Assembly: GCA_903899795.1 (NCBI GenBank)
Contig: CAIUKX010000033.1
Span: 1-24,453, forward strand
DNA length: 24,453 nt
Reading direction: 5' to 3'
Origin: an uncultured Flavobacteriales bacterium
GTDB lineage: Bacteria; Bacteroidota; Bacteroidia; Flavobacteriales_D; Crocinitomicaceae
Of this stretch, positions 15,429-23,500 are shown in pieces; within the stretch, counting starts at the first letter, position 1; the number at the start of each line of letters is the position of its first letter. Position numbers and translations under genes: made by a program. The notes below the pieces were generated by a model, which worked only from the letters and a program-made list of their open reading frames with translations, had not been told where the DNA came from and ran no database searches.

Positions 15429-16697
15429 TTAATTAGAATTCTTTTGATCTACAAATGCTTTCGTATTTGAATATACAATCAATAAACAAATCCAAAAACT
15501 ATAAAATACAATTCCGCTTTGCCGCTGCAACATCGATTCAAAAAGAGAATTGAACACCAAGCTTGCTATTAAAATGAGTAAAATCCAGTTTTTATTCTTC
15601 ATGGCAAACCTAAAGGTTGAAGTGATCATTAACACAAGAATCCCTAAACCTAAAAGTCCGATTTCCAAACCTGTTTGCAAAAACTGATTATGAGGATTAT
15701 ACAAATGTGACGCGATTTCTTTTTGATCATACTCAACCAACCGCTTTGACAAATAATCATCTACATTTCCTGTTCCAACACCAAATGGATGTGCTTTCAT
15801 TTCCTGATAAGCTACAATCCACATAATTACCCTGATCTCGCTTCCTACAGCCGTATTCTTTTTTTGCCTGATAAATTCTACCGGATTATTGGTAAACTGA
15901 TCCACTACAGCAAATGCCCCATCTACTTCGATACGAATGTGAATATTACTTTTATACAATACAAATGGGACTACCGGAATAGCAATCAGGGAAAGGTAGA
16001 ACAACCATTTTTTGAAGTATCGGTATGATAACACAAGATAAACAACAAGCCCCAATAAAAATAAAAACAACATTCCCGCCAATGAAAAACAGAAGAACTG
16101 CATGATCAACGAAAAAAGTGTAAAAAGAATTCCTATTGCCCAGTGAAAACCTTTCCATTTTTTTGAAACACCGAACCAAAAACCAACAATCGCAATCGTA
16201 TGGAATACAGAGAAATAACTCGGATGGTGAATATAGGAAAATCGGACGCTACCAAAACTATTATTAAAATCACCTACGGATTGATACAACCAATAACTAT
16301 GATAAAGTCCCATGAATGAAGCCGTTGTAACCCCCAAAATCAAACCAACTACACTTGGAATTAAACTCATCGATTGACGAAAACGAAACGAAAGCAGTAA
16401 GGGAAAAAGAATGAGAGACAATTTGTACTCAAGGTATTTTCCAGCAATATCCGGATGATTCGTAAACAATACTCCAATAACATAAGTCAGATACAACAGT
16501 ATCATAAACAATGCCGGTGTACTGATTTTAAAAATCAACTCACGTTTGATATAACCGATCACAACAAATATGAGAAGTCCCAAAACACAAGGTGAAACCC
16601 ATTTTGGAGCCACGCAAAAAATAAACGAAACAAAACCGAGGTAATAGTTAAATCCCTGTGTAAAACCAATTTCCCTGAATCTTGCCAACAAGCCCAT
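15429..16697 (-). CDS. O-antigen ligase/polymerase family membrane protein (first of two)
   Basis: A 422-residue protein with about ten or more hydrophobic spans and a large loop before NPHNQFLQTGLEIGLLGL. That loop end is the Wzy_C (PF04932) signature, in which the loop His is functionally important in WaaL-type ligases. It either polymerises repeat units or ligates the glycan to a lipid or protein acceptor in the periplasm. Sequence alone does not separate Wzy from WaaL. Retention of the HNQ motif, absent in the second family member at 20161-21459, makes this copy the better ligase candidate. It starts 3 bp after the acetyltransferase gene, well inside the operon. Confidence 0.82.
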   Translation of the reverse strand: MGLLARFREIGFTQGFNYYLGFVSFIFCVAPKWVSPCVLGLLIFVVIGYIKRELIFKISTPALFMILLYLTYVIGVLFTNHPDIAGKYLEYKLSLILFPLLLSFRFRQSMSLIPSVVGLILGVTTASFMGLYHSYWLYQSVGDFNNSFGSVRFSYIHHPSYFSVFHTIAIVGFWFGVSKKWKGFHWAIGILFTLFSLIMQFFCFSLAGMLFLFLLGLVVYLVLSYRYFKKWLFYLSLIAIPVVPFVLYKSNIHIRIEVDGAFAVVDQFTNNPVEFIRQKKNTAVGSEIRVIMWIVAYQEMKAHPFGVGTGNVDDYLSKRLVEYDQKEIASHLYNPHNQFLQTGLEIGLLGLGILVLMITSTFRFAMKNKNWILLILIASLVFNSLFESMLQRQSGIVFYSFWICLLIVYSNTKAFVDQKNSN

Positions 16698-16700
16698 TTA

Positions 16701-17243
16701 CTAATTTTTGTTTACAGTAGAAAATGAATCAATTGCTTCTCCAATTCGGGACGTATATCCGTCTTTAATTTCAGAATTACTTCCGACCAAGGTTCCGATG
16801 GAAAGATGAATATTATTTCCAATAATACAATCATGATCAATGATGGAACCTGTATTTACAATTGTATTCCTTCCTATTTTCGAAGAAGAATTGATCACCG
16901 TATTGGCTAAAACAACTGAACCTACTCCAATCGTAACATCAGAGCCGATCAACGCTGAAGGATGAATAACTGTTGCAGGTTTTAAAACAGCCTCCGCCAT
17001 TATGACCAACTTCTCCCGGATGATATTGCTTCCAACTGCTACAATAAAAGTATCCACCTGATCTTTCAAGAGGTAAAAATCAGCTTGTGTCTGAATAACT
17101 TTGAAATCATTTACAATTACCTTCCCAACAGGAATCGAAGCATCAATAAATCCAAGTAATTCGTATTTTCCTTGGGCTGTAATCGCATCTGCAACTACTT
17201 TTCCATGTCCTCCGGCTCCAATAATTACAATCTTTTCTTTCAT
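16701..17243 (-). CDS. PglD/NeuD-like sugar O/N-acetyltransferase, short C-terminus
   Basis: A 180-residue protein of the NeuD/PglD type. It has an N-terminal Rossmann-like domain beginning IVIIGAGGHGKVVADAI (GAGGHG, residues 9-14), then a left-handed beta-helix of hexapeptide repeats from about residue 90 (VIHPSALIGSDVTIGVGSVV...). The catalytic His is H137 in NTGSIIDHDC. It would acetylate an amino sugar using acetyl-CoA, which fits the PglE-like and PglC-like genes in this cluster. The protein is about 20-35 residues shorter than usual: after GTLVGSNSEIKDG the hexapeptide pattern decays (YTSRIGEAIDSFSTVNKN) and ends. It overlaps the upstream GT4 gene by 4 bp (ATGA). Confidence 0.82.
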   Translation of the reverse strand: MKEKIVIIGAGGHGKVVADAITAQGKYELLGFIDASIPVGKVIVNDFKVIQTQADFYLLKDQVDTFIVAVGSNIIREKLVIMAEAVLKPATVIHPSALIGSDVTIGVGSVVLANTVINSSSKIGRNTIVNTGSIIDHDCIIGNNIHLSIGTLVGSNSEIKDGYTSRIGEAIDSFSTVNKN

Positions 17244-18316
17244 TTCTTCAGAATTAATGATTTGTATTTATCCTCGACTGTTTTCATATTATTTGACCAA
17301 ATTCCTTTTTCAGCAATTATTTTCTGATTAATTGAAAAGGCATTGGCTTTCAATGTTTCAAAATTTTGGTAGGAATATACTATTTTTTCAGCCAATCCAT
17401 CCACATCATCTATCGAAACCAAGAATCCATTTTCACCATCGCTGATCCATTGTGTGTTTGCAGGAATGTTTGTTGCGATGCTAAGTGTTCCACAAGCCAT
17501 CGCTTCATTGAGTGAAATATTATTTCCATCTGACAAAGACACAGTCACAAATAAATGCGATCGGTTCAATACTTTGGATATTTCACTTTGAGGGATTTTT
17601 CCAAAAAAAGTAACATCCTCCTTTAAACCCAATTCTTCAATTAAGATTTCTAATTCATTCTGTAAACTACCTGCACCAATTAAATTCAAATGTAAATTCG
17701 GTATTTGCCGCTTCACCCTTGCTAAAGCTTTGATCAAATGAGGAATATTGTATACTTTTTCGAAATTACGAGTACTGGTGATAACAAAACGATTCTTGTC
17801 CAAAACCTCGCTTGTATTTTTAAAAACAGCTGGATCTATACCAAAAGGAACTGTGGAGATTTTTGAAGATGGGACACCCATTTTTTGTATTGCTTCGTTC
17901 ATATGATCAGCCATGGCTGTAATCCAATCTGCTTTCGAAAAAGCATATTTCAACAAATATTTGTATATTTTCGATTGTTGCGGACTAATCAATACATCCG
18001 TTCCCAAAGCTGTGATCACATATGGGTGAAAACCACATAATGCTCCTGTAATACCATAGCTGGTTGCATACAACGAATGAAATATTTCCGGTTGAATTTG
18101 TTTCAAGAGCTTTTTTACCTTTCTGAAACTCAGTAATACTTTCCAATTTCCTCCACGCACGCTAATTGGACCTGCATCAACAACATGAACTTGTACAGAA
18201 GGGATATCGTTTGTTTTAAATGAAATCAAATGAACTTCATGTCCCAACTCATGAAAATGTGTACACCATCGGATAGAATGTACACTCGTAGCATCAGCAA
18301 ATAAACAGATCTTCAT
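17240..18316 (-). CDS. Glycosyltransferase family 4 protein
   Basis: A 358-residue GT-B enzyme. The N-terminal domain starts MKICLFADATSVHSIRW and includes HSLYATSYGITGAL. The C-terminal donor domain has ISTVPFGIDPAVF, LIGAGSLQNELE and FFGKIPQSE. The terminal active-site block reads SDGNNISLNEAMACG, with the family Glu in NEAMACG but NNIS in place of the more common glycine-rich EGFG. It is cytoplasmic or membrane-associated and adds a sugar to the growing lipid-linked repeat unit. It overlaps the epimerase gene upstream and the acetyltransferase gene downstream by 4 bp each, the tightest coupling in the cluster. The sugar is unknown. Confidence 0.9.
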   Translation of the reverse strand: MKICLFADATSVHSIRWCTHFHELGHEVHLISFKTNDIPSVQVHVVDAGPISVRGGNWKVLLSFRKVKKLLKQIQPEIFHSLYATSYGITGALCGFHPYVITALGTDVLISPQQSKIYKYLLKYAFSKADWITAMADHMNEAIQKMGVPSSKISTVPFGIDPAVFKNTSEVLDKNRFVITSTRNFEKVYNIPHLIKALARVKRQIPNLHLNLIGAGSLQNELEILIEELGLKEDVTFFGKIPQSEISKVLNRSHLFVTVSLSDGNNISLNEAMACGTLSIATNIPANTQWISDGENGFLVSIDDVDGLAEKIVYSYQNFETLKANAFSINQKIIAEKGIWSNNMKTVEDKYKSLILKK

Positions 18317-19251
18317 TTCAATAATTTCATTTTTTTATAATGCTCAATCGTACGTGTCAATCCTTCAACATTTCCATATGGATAATCAAAAAAAGCCGCC
18401 AATTTTGCATCAGTGTATTCAACCTTATTGGAGATACTTTGAAACTTCTTTATCCCTAACAAAAGTACCAATTTTATGAAAATGTAAGGAACTGAATATG
18501 CCTTTCCGGAACAATTTAATTTCGTCGTTAACTCTTTATAAAACTCAATTAAAGGTTGTGATTTACCAACATTTATAATACCGCAATTATCTGATTCTTT
18601 CAATAACCGAATGATACTGCCCGTCAAATCTTTCACATAAACATAATTGACTAATGCTTCCTTCTCGTACAAAAATGCTTGATTATTTTGAATCCGGGAC
18701 ATAAAATTCAACAGTGCATTGAATGGATGAAATTCTCCAAATACATTGGTAGGTCTTAAAACCGTTAAGGAAAAATCTAACTTTTTGCTTCCTTCTATAA
18801 ACAGATTTTCGGATTCAAGTTTGGTTCTTTCATATTCATTTCCAGGATGCTGAACAGTCGTTTCATTCACCTGAAAAAAACGGTGATTATATCCCGCACC
18901 AACTACTCCTACACTACTTAAATGAATTACCTTCGAAATTTTTGTTTTTTCAATTGCTTCTATAAGATTTTTTGTTCCCTGAATATTGGTTTCCGCCAAT
19001 TTGGAAATGTTTCGAACTTCAGCTGCTAAATTGATTAACATATCTTTTCCTTCAAACGCATGAATCAATGAGTCTACATTTCCCAAATCAGCTTCAAGAA
19101 TAGTTATCACTTCAGGATGAATCCTCATTTTTTTATCTGGGTTTCTCGTGATGATGGTCACTTCGTAATGTTCCACATCCAAATCTTCCAGGAAATGTTG
19201 CCCAACAAATCCGGTTGCTCCGGTAATTACAATTTTCAGTTTATCACTCAT
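18313..19251 (-). CDS. NAD-dependent epimerase/dehydratase (extended SDR)
   Basis: A 312-residue extended short-chain dehydrogenase/reductase. The dinucleotide-binding motif GATGFVG (residues 11-17) and the catalytic Y140-x3-K144 (YERTK), with serines at 112-113, are intact. NLAAEV and RPTNVFGEF are also standard. Such enzymes epimerise, dehydrate or reduce nucleotide-activated sugars. It is shorter than, and lacks the membrane domain of, PglF/CapD-type 4,6-dehydratases, so it is unlikely to be the missing bacillosamine dehydratase. A 4-epimerase or 4-reductase role is more likely. It starts 2 bp after the GT2 gene and overlaps the following GT4 gene by 4 bp. Confidence 0.88.
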   Translation of the reverse strand: MSDKLKIVITGATGFVGQHFLEDLDVEHYEVTIITRNPDKKMRIHPEVITILEADLGNVDSLIHAFEGKDMLINLAAEVRNISKLAETNIQGTKNLIEAIEKTKISKVIHLSSVGVVGAGYNHRFFQVNETTVQHPGNEYERTKLESENLFIEGSKKLDFSLTVLRPTNVFGEFHPFNALLNFMSRIQNNQAFLYEKEALVNYVYVKDLTGSIIRLLKESDNCGIINVGKSQPLIEFYKELTTKLNCSGKAYSVPYIFIKLVLLLGIKKFQSISNKVEYTDAKLAAFFDYPYGNVEGLTRTIEHYKKMKLLK

Positions 19252-19253
19252 CT

Positions 19254-20174
19254 TTAACTGATTCCTTTGGGTGGATTAAAAACCCTCAGCAAGGTATAAA
19301 TGTATGCTTTTAATTTTCGATAATATGTTTTTTTGAATGGGGAAAGAACACCAAACATCATAATCTTCAATACAACATGATAAAAACTCAATAAGACTAC
19401 AAAGAACCAACTCAAGGATGAATAATGTTTTTTAAAAAACTTAATCTTATTGACCACCTGATTGGAGATCGAAATGTTGTAATTTTTCTTTGCACTCTGT
19501 CCGATGTGATGAATGATTTTGGTTTCCGGATCATAAACACATTTCAAATTTGCTTTATTAGCCCGATAACAAAAATCCACGTCTTCTATCCAAAACATAG
19601 TTTCATCGAGCATCCCAATAACATCAAAAACACTTCTTTTAAAGAAAATAGCTGCTCCCGAAAAAGAATCAACCTGAAATGGTTTGGAAAAATCTTTATC
19701 GGAATAATTTTTTTTCGCCAAAAGTCCCGTTAGATAATGTGTTTCATAAAAAACGGTTCTCAATGTCGGATATCTCCAGACACTTTTTTGCAAACTCAGG
19801 TCTGTGTTCAAAAGCATGGGTGCAATCACATCAACATCACGGTGAGTTTTCAAATAATTCATCAGTATACTGATCGAATTTTCGATGAACTCTGTATCGG
19901 GATTCAGCATGAAAATATATTCCCCTTTTGCAATTTCAAATCCTTGATTATTAGCTTTAGGAAATCCTGCATTGTCTTTATTTTCTATTAAAACAACTTG
20001 AGGAAATTCATTTTTGATACATTCACATGACCCATCTGAAGAATTGTTATCGACAATTATTGTTTCCACAGCAACTGAATCCGGTAAGAACTGGTAAAGT
20101 GTTCGAAGACAAATCAAGATCAAATCTTTGACATTGTAATTTACAATAACTACTGATAAATCAAGTGTTTTCAT
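19254..20174 (-). CDS. Glycosyltransferase family 2 protein (WbbL/rhamnosyltransferase-like)
   Basis: A 306-residue inverting GT-A glycosyltransferase. It begins LDLSVVIVNYNVKD, followed by VDNNSSDGS (D42) and the metal-binding DxD equivalent NPDTE (D93). The motif order NAGFPKANNQG, then MLNPDTEF, then SGAAIFFKRSVFD...DEDVDFC-like is the pattern of WbbL/RfbN-type rhamnosyltransferases. The C-terminus has a hydrophobic segment (about 255-275, FFVVLLSFYHVVLKIMMFG) that probably anchors it to the membrane. It overlaps the upstream polymerase gene by 14 bp. The donor is probably dTDP-rhamnose or a similar sugar, but this is a family-level guess. Confidence 0.9.
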   Translation of the reverse strand: MKTLDLSVVIVNYNVKDLILICLRTLYQFLPDSVAVETIIVDNNSSDGSCECIKNEFPQVVLIENKDNAGFPKANNQGFEIAKGEYIFMLNPDTEFIENSISILMNYLKTHRDVDVIAPMLLNTDLSLQKSVWRYPTLRTVFYETHYLTGLLAKKNYSDKDFSKPFQVDSFSGAAIFFKRSVFDVIGMLDETMFWIEDVDFCYRANKANLKCVYDPETKIIHHIGQSAKKNYNISISNQVVNKIKFFKKHYSSLSWFFVVLLSFYHVVLKIMMFGVLSPFKKTYYRKLKAYIYTLLRVFNPPKGIS

Positions 20175-21459
20175 ACTTTTTATCGAATTTTAAGTAAAAC
20201 ACCATAATTCCAATCAGAAACCAATACAAATAAGAGAACAGGTAAAAGTCGAGTACATTACTAACCAAATTCTGAATATTTACAACTAGAAAAACGGTCA
20301 ACAGAAAGCTGAAAAAATCAAATTCAGTCTTTCTAATTTTCTTTATGCAAAAAACAAACAAGATTATCGTTATCATAAAATAACTGATCAACCCGATAAT
20401 GCCCGTTTCACAAGCCAGTTTCACAAACCATCCATCCGTTGAATTTTCTGATAATTGATCTTGGTTGGCATGTTGCTCATCCGTTTTCGAAAATCGTACA
20501 GCTACATGACCAGCTTTCCCCAAGCCATGTCCAAAAGGATATTTTTCTATTTCCTTGATCGCGGATCTGCTTAAGTCGGATCTTGTATCTCCTTTTTTGA
20601 TTTGTATTGTATTAGCTGTTGAACTAACCATCCACTGAATAACTGTCTGAGGAGAATCGATGTAAAATGACAGTGGAAGAAAAGTAACCATCATCAGTCG
20701 AGCAGTTATCAGCATTTTCTTCCAAAACTTTGAAAGTACTGTCAAAACAATGACTCCCAGTACTAATCCGATCATCGCGCCTCTACTCATGGACATTAGT
20801 GTACATGTGAACAAAATGATTTGAAAAAGATAATTCCAAAACGATGTTGATTGGAGTGACTTATAAAAGAAATACAAAAAAGTTATGGAAGAAAATGTTC
20901 CGAATACGACAGGTGACCAAAAGATAGATGTCAATCGAACGATAAAATATTCATGAATCGTTGATGAAACCTTCAACAACATACTCAAATTGAAATCAAA
21001 GAATAAAAAATAAATGATCAAACCTAGAAAACCTATCGCCAAAAACCATTGAAAAAACTTCTGAATTAATCTTTCTGAATCTTGTTTTGACGAGGTGTAA
21101 AAAGATCCTACGAAATAGAACAGCATCGGTAAATAGGTAATCCGAAAACCATAGAGTCCAATTTTCAGATCTTTTCCAATTATTAATCCATAAGCAACAC
21201 TGAGGATTATGTAACTGACAATTAACCAATCCATCAAATGGATCGATAATTTCTGTTCTTTCTTGAAATTAATTGAGAAAAAAACACCGCAAACGGCAAG
21301 CACTATTATTTCCGGCAGTAAAGAAATCACCAGTTGTCCTGCATTCGAAGCTGCAGCTGAACCTATCAATAATAAACGGATTGAAATAAATAAACTTCCA
21401 AAAACGAAGAAAACGAGTAGTAATTTATTGAGCGTTTTACTTGAAAACTTAATTTCCAT
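20161..21459 (-). CDS. O-antigen polymerase/ligase family membrane protein (second of two)
   Basis: A 432-residue polytopic membrane protein with about ten or more spans. The large periplasmic loop ends in STDGWFVKLACETGIIGLISYF, the position of the Wzy_C signature, but without the HNQ seen in the other copy. SMSRGAMIGLVLG and YPFGHGLGKAGH also fit the O-antigen polymerase family. It is likelier to be the Wzy repeat-unit polymerase, with the copy at 15429-16697 as ligase; this assignment is inference. A TAnnTTTG box lies 21 nt upstream of its ATG, so it may have its own promoter within the operon. Confidence 0.8.
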   Translation of the reverse strand: MEIKFSSKTLNKLLLVFFVFGSLFISIRLLLIGSAAASNAGQLVISLLPEIIVLAVCGVFFSINFKKEQKLSIHLMDWLIVSYIILSVAYGLIIGKDLKIGLYGFRITYLPMLFYFVGSFYTSSKQDSERLIQKFFQWFLAIGFLGLIIYFLFFDFNLSMLLKVSSTIHEYFIVRLTSIFWSPVVFGTFSSITFLYFFYKSLQSTSFWNYLFQIILFTCTLMSMSRGAMIGLVLGVIVLTVLSKFWKKMLITARLMMVTFLPLSFYIDSPQTVIQWMVSSTANTIQIKKGDTRSDLSRSAIKEIEKYPFGHGLGKAGHVAVRFSKTDEQHANQDQLSENSTDGWFVKLACETGIIGLISYFMITIILFVFCIKKIRKTEFDFFSFLLTVFLVVNIQNLVSNVLDFYLFSYLYWFLIGIMVFYLKFDKKYENT

Positions 21460-21480
21460 ATTTGATTTAATATTCGGCTA

Positions 21481-21488
21481 CAAATGTA
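21481..21488 (-). promoter_or_regulatory. Possible internal -7 promoter in the polysaccharide cluster
   Basis: On the minus strand this is TACATTTG, an exact TAnnTTTG match, in the 36-bp gap between the flippase stop and the polymerase ATG at 21459. It was the only such box I noticed in the intergenic gaps of this cluster. It could provide expression of the downstream ten genes independent of the flippases. Confidence 0.4.
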
Positions 21489-21495
21489 ATGAAAC

Positions 21496-22776
21496 TTAGT
21501 CGTTTTTTGTCGAAATCGAGTAAATCCATATAATTATACCAATAATAAAAATGGATTGAAAAAAGGACAATAAATACAAACCTATGATCATGTCCTTCAG
21601 GACAAAACCAGCATAAAACATAGATGCAAAAACAATAACGTTACTGATAATTGAAATCAATAAAAGCCTGTTTTGTTTCCCTACAATAATGGGAACCTGA
21701 GATAAGGGTGCACGAATAAAATCAAGCAACATCCAAGGTGCCAATATCTGAGCATAAACACCAGCATCATACCATTTCTCACCTAAAATCGCACTAAACA
21801 GCCAAGGTCCTAACAAAACCAAAACGATTAATACCGGAAGAGCTAATAAAGCACTTTTTAACATTGTACTTCTAATCAAAGCCTTCATATCTCCTTTTGC
21901 AATATAGGTTTCGGAAGCCTGCTGATAAAACACTTGTGCCATTGCACCTCCAATGAAATTCATAGGAACCTGAAGTATTCTAGATGACATGGAATAAATC
22001 CCCAGCAATGGATTACCGAAAAATTTATCAATGAAATACACAATTCCATATATTTGAAGAGCATCAGATATGGATTGAACAGAATTGGTCAACGGAAATC
22101 GTTTGTATTCTTTCGCCAAAGATTTCATTCTTTCTTTGTTTATCGAATTTTTAAACTGTTGAAAATCAGATTTTATTTCAATAAAAAAAACTGAAATCGA
22201 AACTATACTGGAAGATATTATCGAAATAATCAACCCATTCAATGGAAAATGGATATAGCCAAAAAACAATGCTCCACCGCTATTGGTTACAGCATTCGTA
22301 ACACGGTAATAAACAATTTTTTGATACTTTTTTTTGCGATTGAACCAATTATTGAGCGACTGAGCAACGCCAGAAAAAAAAGTAAATACAGGTAAAACAT
22401 ACAACCATTGATACAACATCGAATTTCCACCTCCCTTAGGAACAAAAAAATCATAACAGACGATTCCGAAAAAAAATAATCCTGAAATAATAAAATTAAG
22501 AAATAAAGTCAAGACCAAAAGATTTGCCGCATCTTCATCTTTCTTGGGAAGTAGAATTGCGCCCTCATATCTTGCGCCGACAACTAAAGTCATCAATCCA
22601 CCTATAGCAGTGTAAGCCGCAAATACACCAAAATCATCCGTTGAATAGATTCGAGATAATATCGGAGTAATTCCTATTGAAATCAATTGAGCAATTGTTG
22701 TTCCTGAAATTAACGTCAGTACATTTTTCGAAAAATCGGAACGAATCAATTGTTTATTTTTCTTCAATGACATCAA
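21496..22776 (-). CDS. Polysaccharide biosynthesis flippase (Wzx/MATE-like)
   Basis: A 426-residue polytopic membrane protein of the oligosaccharide flippase superfamily. The N-terminal block NVLTLISGTTIAQLISIGITPILSRIYSTDDFGVFA is diagnostic, and repeated hydrophobic helices fill the rest (about 12 spans). A central LLGIYSMSSRILQVPMNFIGGAMAQVFYQQAS and the later LAPWMLLDFIRAPLSQVPIIVGKQNRLL are characteristic of Bacteroidota Wzx-type lipopolysaccharide translocases. It would flip undecaprenyl-pyrophosphate-linked repeat units to the periplasmic face. It lies 45 bp behind a second flippase gene, and the two proteins share recognisable motifs in their C-terminal halves. Confidence 0.9.
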   Translation of the reverse strand: MMSLKKNKQLIRSDFSKNVLTLISGTTIAQLISIGITPILSRIYSTDDFGVFAAYTAIGGLMTLVVGARYEGAILLPKKDEDAANLLVLTLFLNFIISGLFFFGIVCYDFFVPKGGGNSMLYQWLYVLPVFTFFSGVAQSLNNWFNRKKKYQKIVYYRVTNAVTNSGGALFFGYIHFPLNGLIISIISSSIVSISVFFIEIKSDFQQFKNSINKERMKSLAKEYKRFPLTNSVQSISDALQIYGIVYFIDKFFGNPLLGIYSMSSRILQVPMNFIGGAMAQVFYQQASETYIAKGDMKALIRSTMLKSALLALPVLIVLVLLGPWLFSAILGEKWYDAGVYAQILAPWMLLDFIRAPLSQVPIIVGKQNRLLLISIISNVIVFASMFYAGFVLKDMIIGLYLLSFFQSIFIIGIIIWIYSISTKND

Positions 22777-22821
22777 CTCTGTATTTTAGATTTTGAATAC
22801 GAAACCCTTAAATTAGCTATT

Positions 22822-23460
22822 TTATTCTTTCGAAAATGTGATAAATCCTCTCTTTTTATCGGCCTTCCTCGCCAACCACAACAACCAAATCAAATTATAG
22901 CTTAAAACTATGGTCTGCGAAACACTCAAAAGTTTCAGCATATCGAAAAAATTCAACTGAAAATATCCCCAATAAGGAATCGATACGATCAAAAACATAC
23001 TGGAAGTCCCCACTAAATTGACCCAAAAGAAAGCTTTTTGTTTGCCAAGCAATATCGGTAAGAAAGACAGTGGTGAAGCAATAAAATTCAACATTAACCA
23101 AGGAATCATAATGGCCGCCATTAATCCGGACTGTTCCCATCTTTCTCCAAAAATAAACGAAAATAATTCGGGACCGAAATAACCGATAATGATAAAAGGA
23201 ATAATGCTCAATGCTACCAATAGAAAAATCACCTTCGAAACTATTGGAAAAATAGGTTTATTCTCATTGTACAAAACCGAACTTTTACGAAATAATACTT
23301 GTCCGATAGCTGCACCTACAAAAACTACTGGCAAACGCAGCATTCGGTAGGCATGGTCATACGAACCGAATTCAAACTTCCCATAACAATTCCAAATCAC
23401 ACCGGCTAGTACCAAATCTCTTGCTAAATCGACAAATACAATGAGTACATAAACTCTCTC
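22822..23460 (-). CDS. Second flippase (Wzx-like), N-terminal half missing at the sequence junction
   Basis: Only the C-terminal half, about 210 residues, is present. YDHAYRMLRLPVVFVGAAIGQVLFRKSS and MIPWLMLNFIASPLSFLPILLGKQKAF align well with the neighbouring flippase (YSMSSRILQVP..., LAPWMLLDFIRAPLSQVPIIVGKQ). The minus frame stays open beyond the first possible start (TTG at 23415). Flippase-like sequence (VYVLIVFVDLARDLVLAG) continues to about 23455, after which the reading becomes unrelated and hits a TAG at 23491-23493. So the gene was interrupted by the junction rather than starting internally, and about half of a normal protein is lost. In its original context it would have been a complete paralogue upstream of the flippase at 21496-22776. 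Confidence 0.8.
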   Translation of the reverse strand, partial: ERVYVLIVFVDLARDLVLAGVIWNCYGKFEFGSYDHAYRMLRLPVVFVGAAIGQVLFRKSSVLYNENKPIFPIVSKVIFLLVALSIIPFIIIGYFGPELFSFIFGERWEQSGLMAAIMIPWLMLNFIASPLSFLPILLGKQKAFFWVNLVGTSSMFLIVSIPYWGYFQLNFFDMLKLLSVSQTIVLSYNLIWLLWLARKADKKRGFITFSKE

Positions 23461-23500
23461 AACATGAACTTCAAGGATAATCTCAATATACTAGCACCCT
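23440..23500. other. Junction between bacterial DNA and unrelated sequence
   Basis: Left of about 23455 the minus strand encodes a Bacteroidota flippase. Right of about 23464 the plus strand encodes a long foreign frame with CCCH-type motifs and different codon choice. Flippase similarity fades at roughly 23455-23463 and its frame stops at 23491-23493; the plus frame is open from 23428. I see no target-site duplication, terminal inverted repeat or integrase around the boundary. The breakpoint can be placed only to within about 40 bp. Confidence 0.75.

Noticed and set aside
18313..19251. The SDR gene as the missing PglF 4,6-dehydratase
   Set aside because: It has the usual YxxxK site but is only 312 residues and has no N-terminal membrane domain; soluble epimerase/reductase is a better description.
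22822..23415. A complete 197-residue flippase-like gene starting at the TTG at 23415
   Set aside because: The similarity to the neighbouring flippase continues upstream of that codon, and the protein would lack half of the transport fold; it is a gene cut by the junction.
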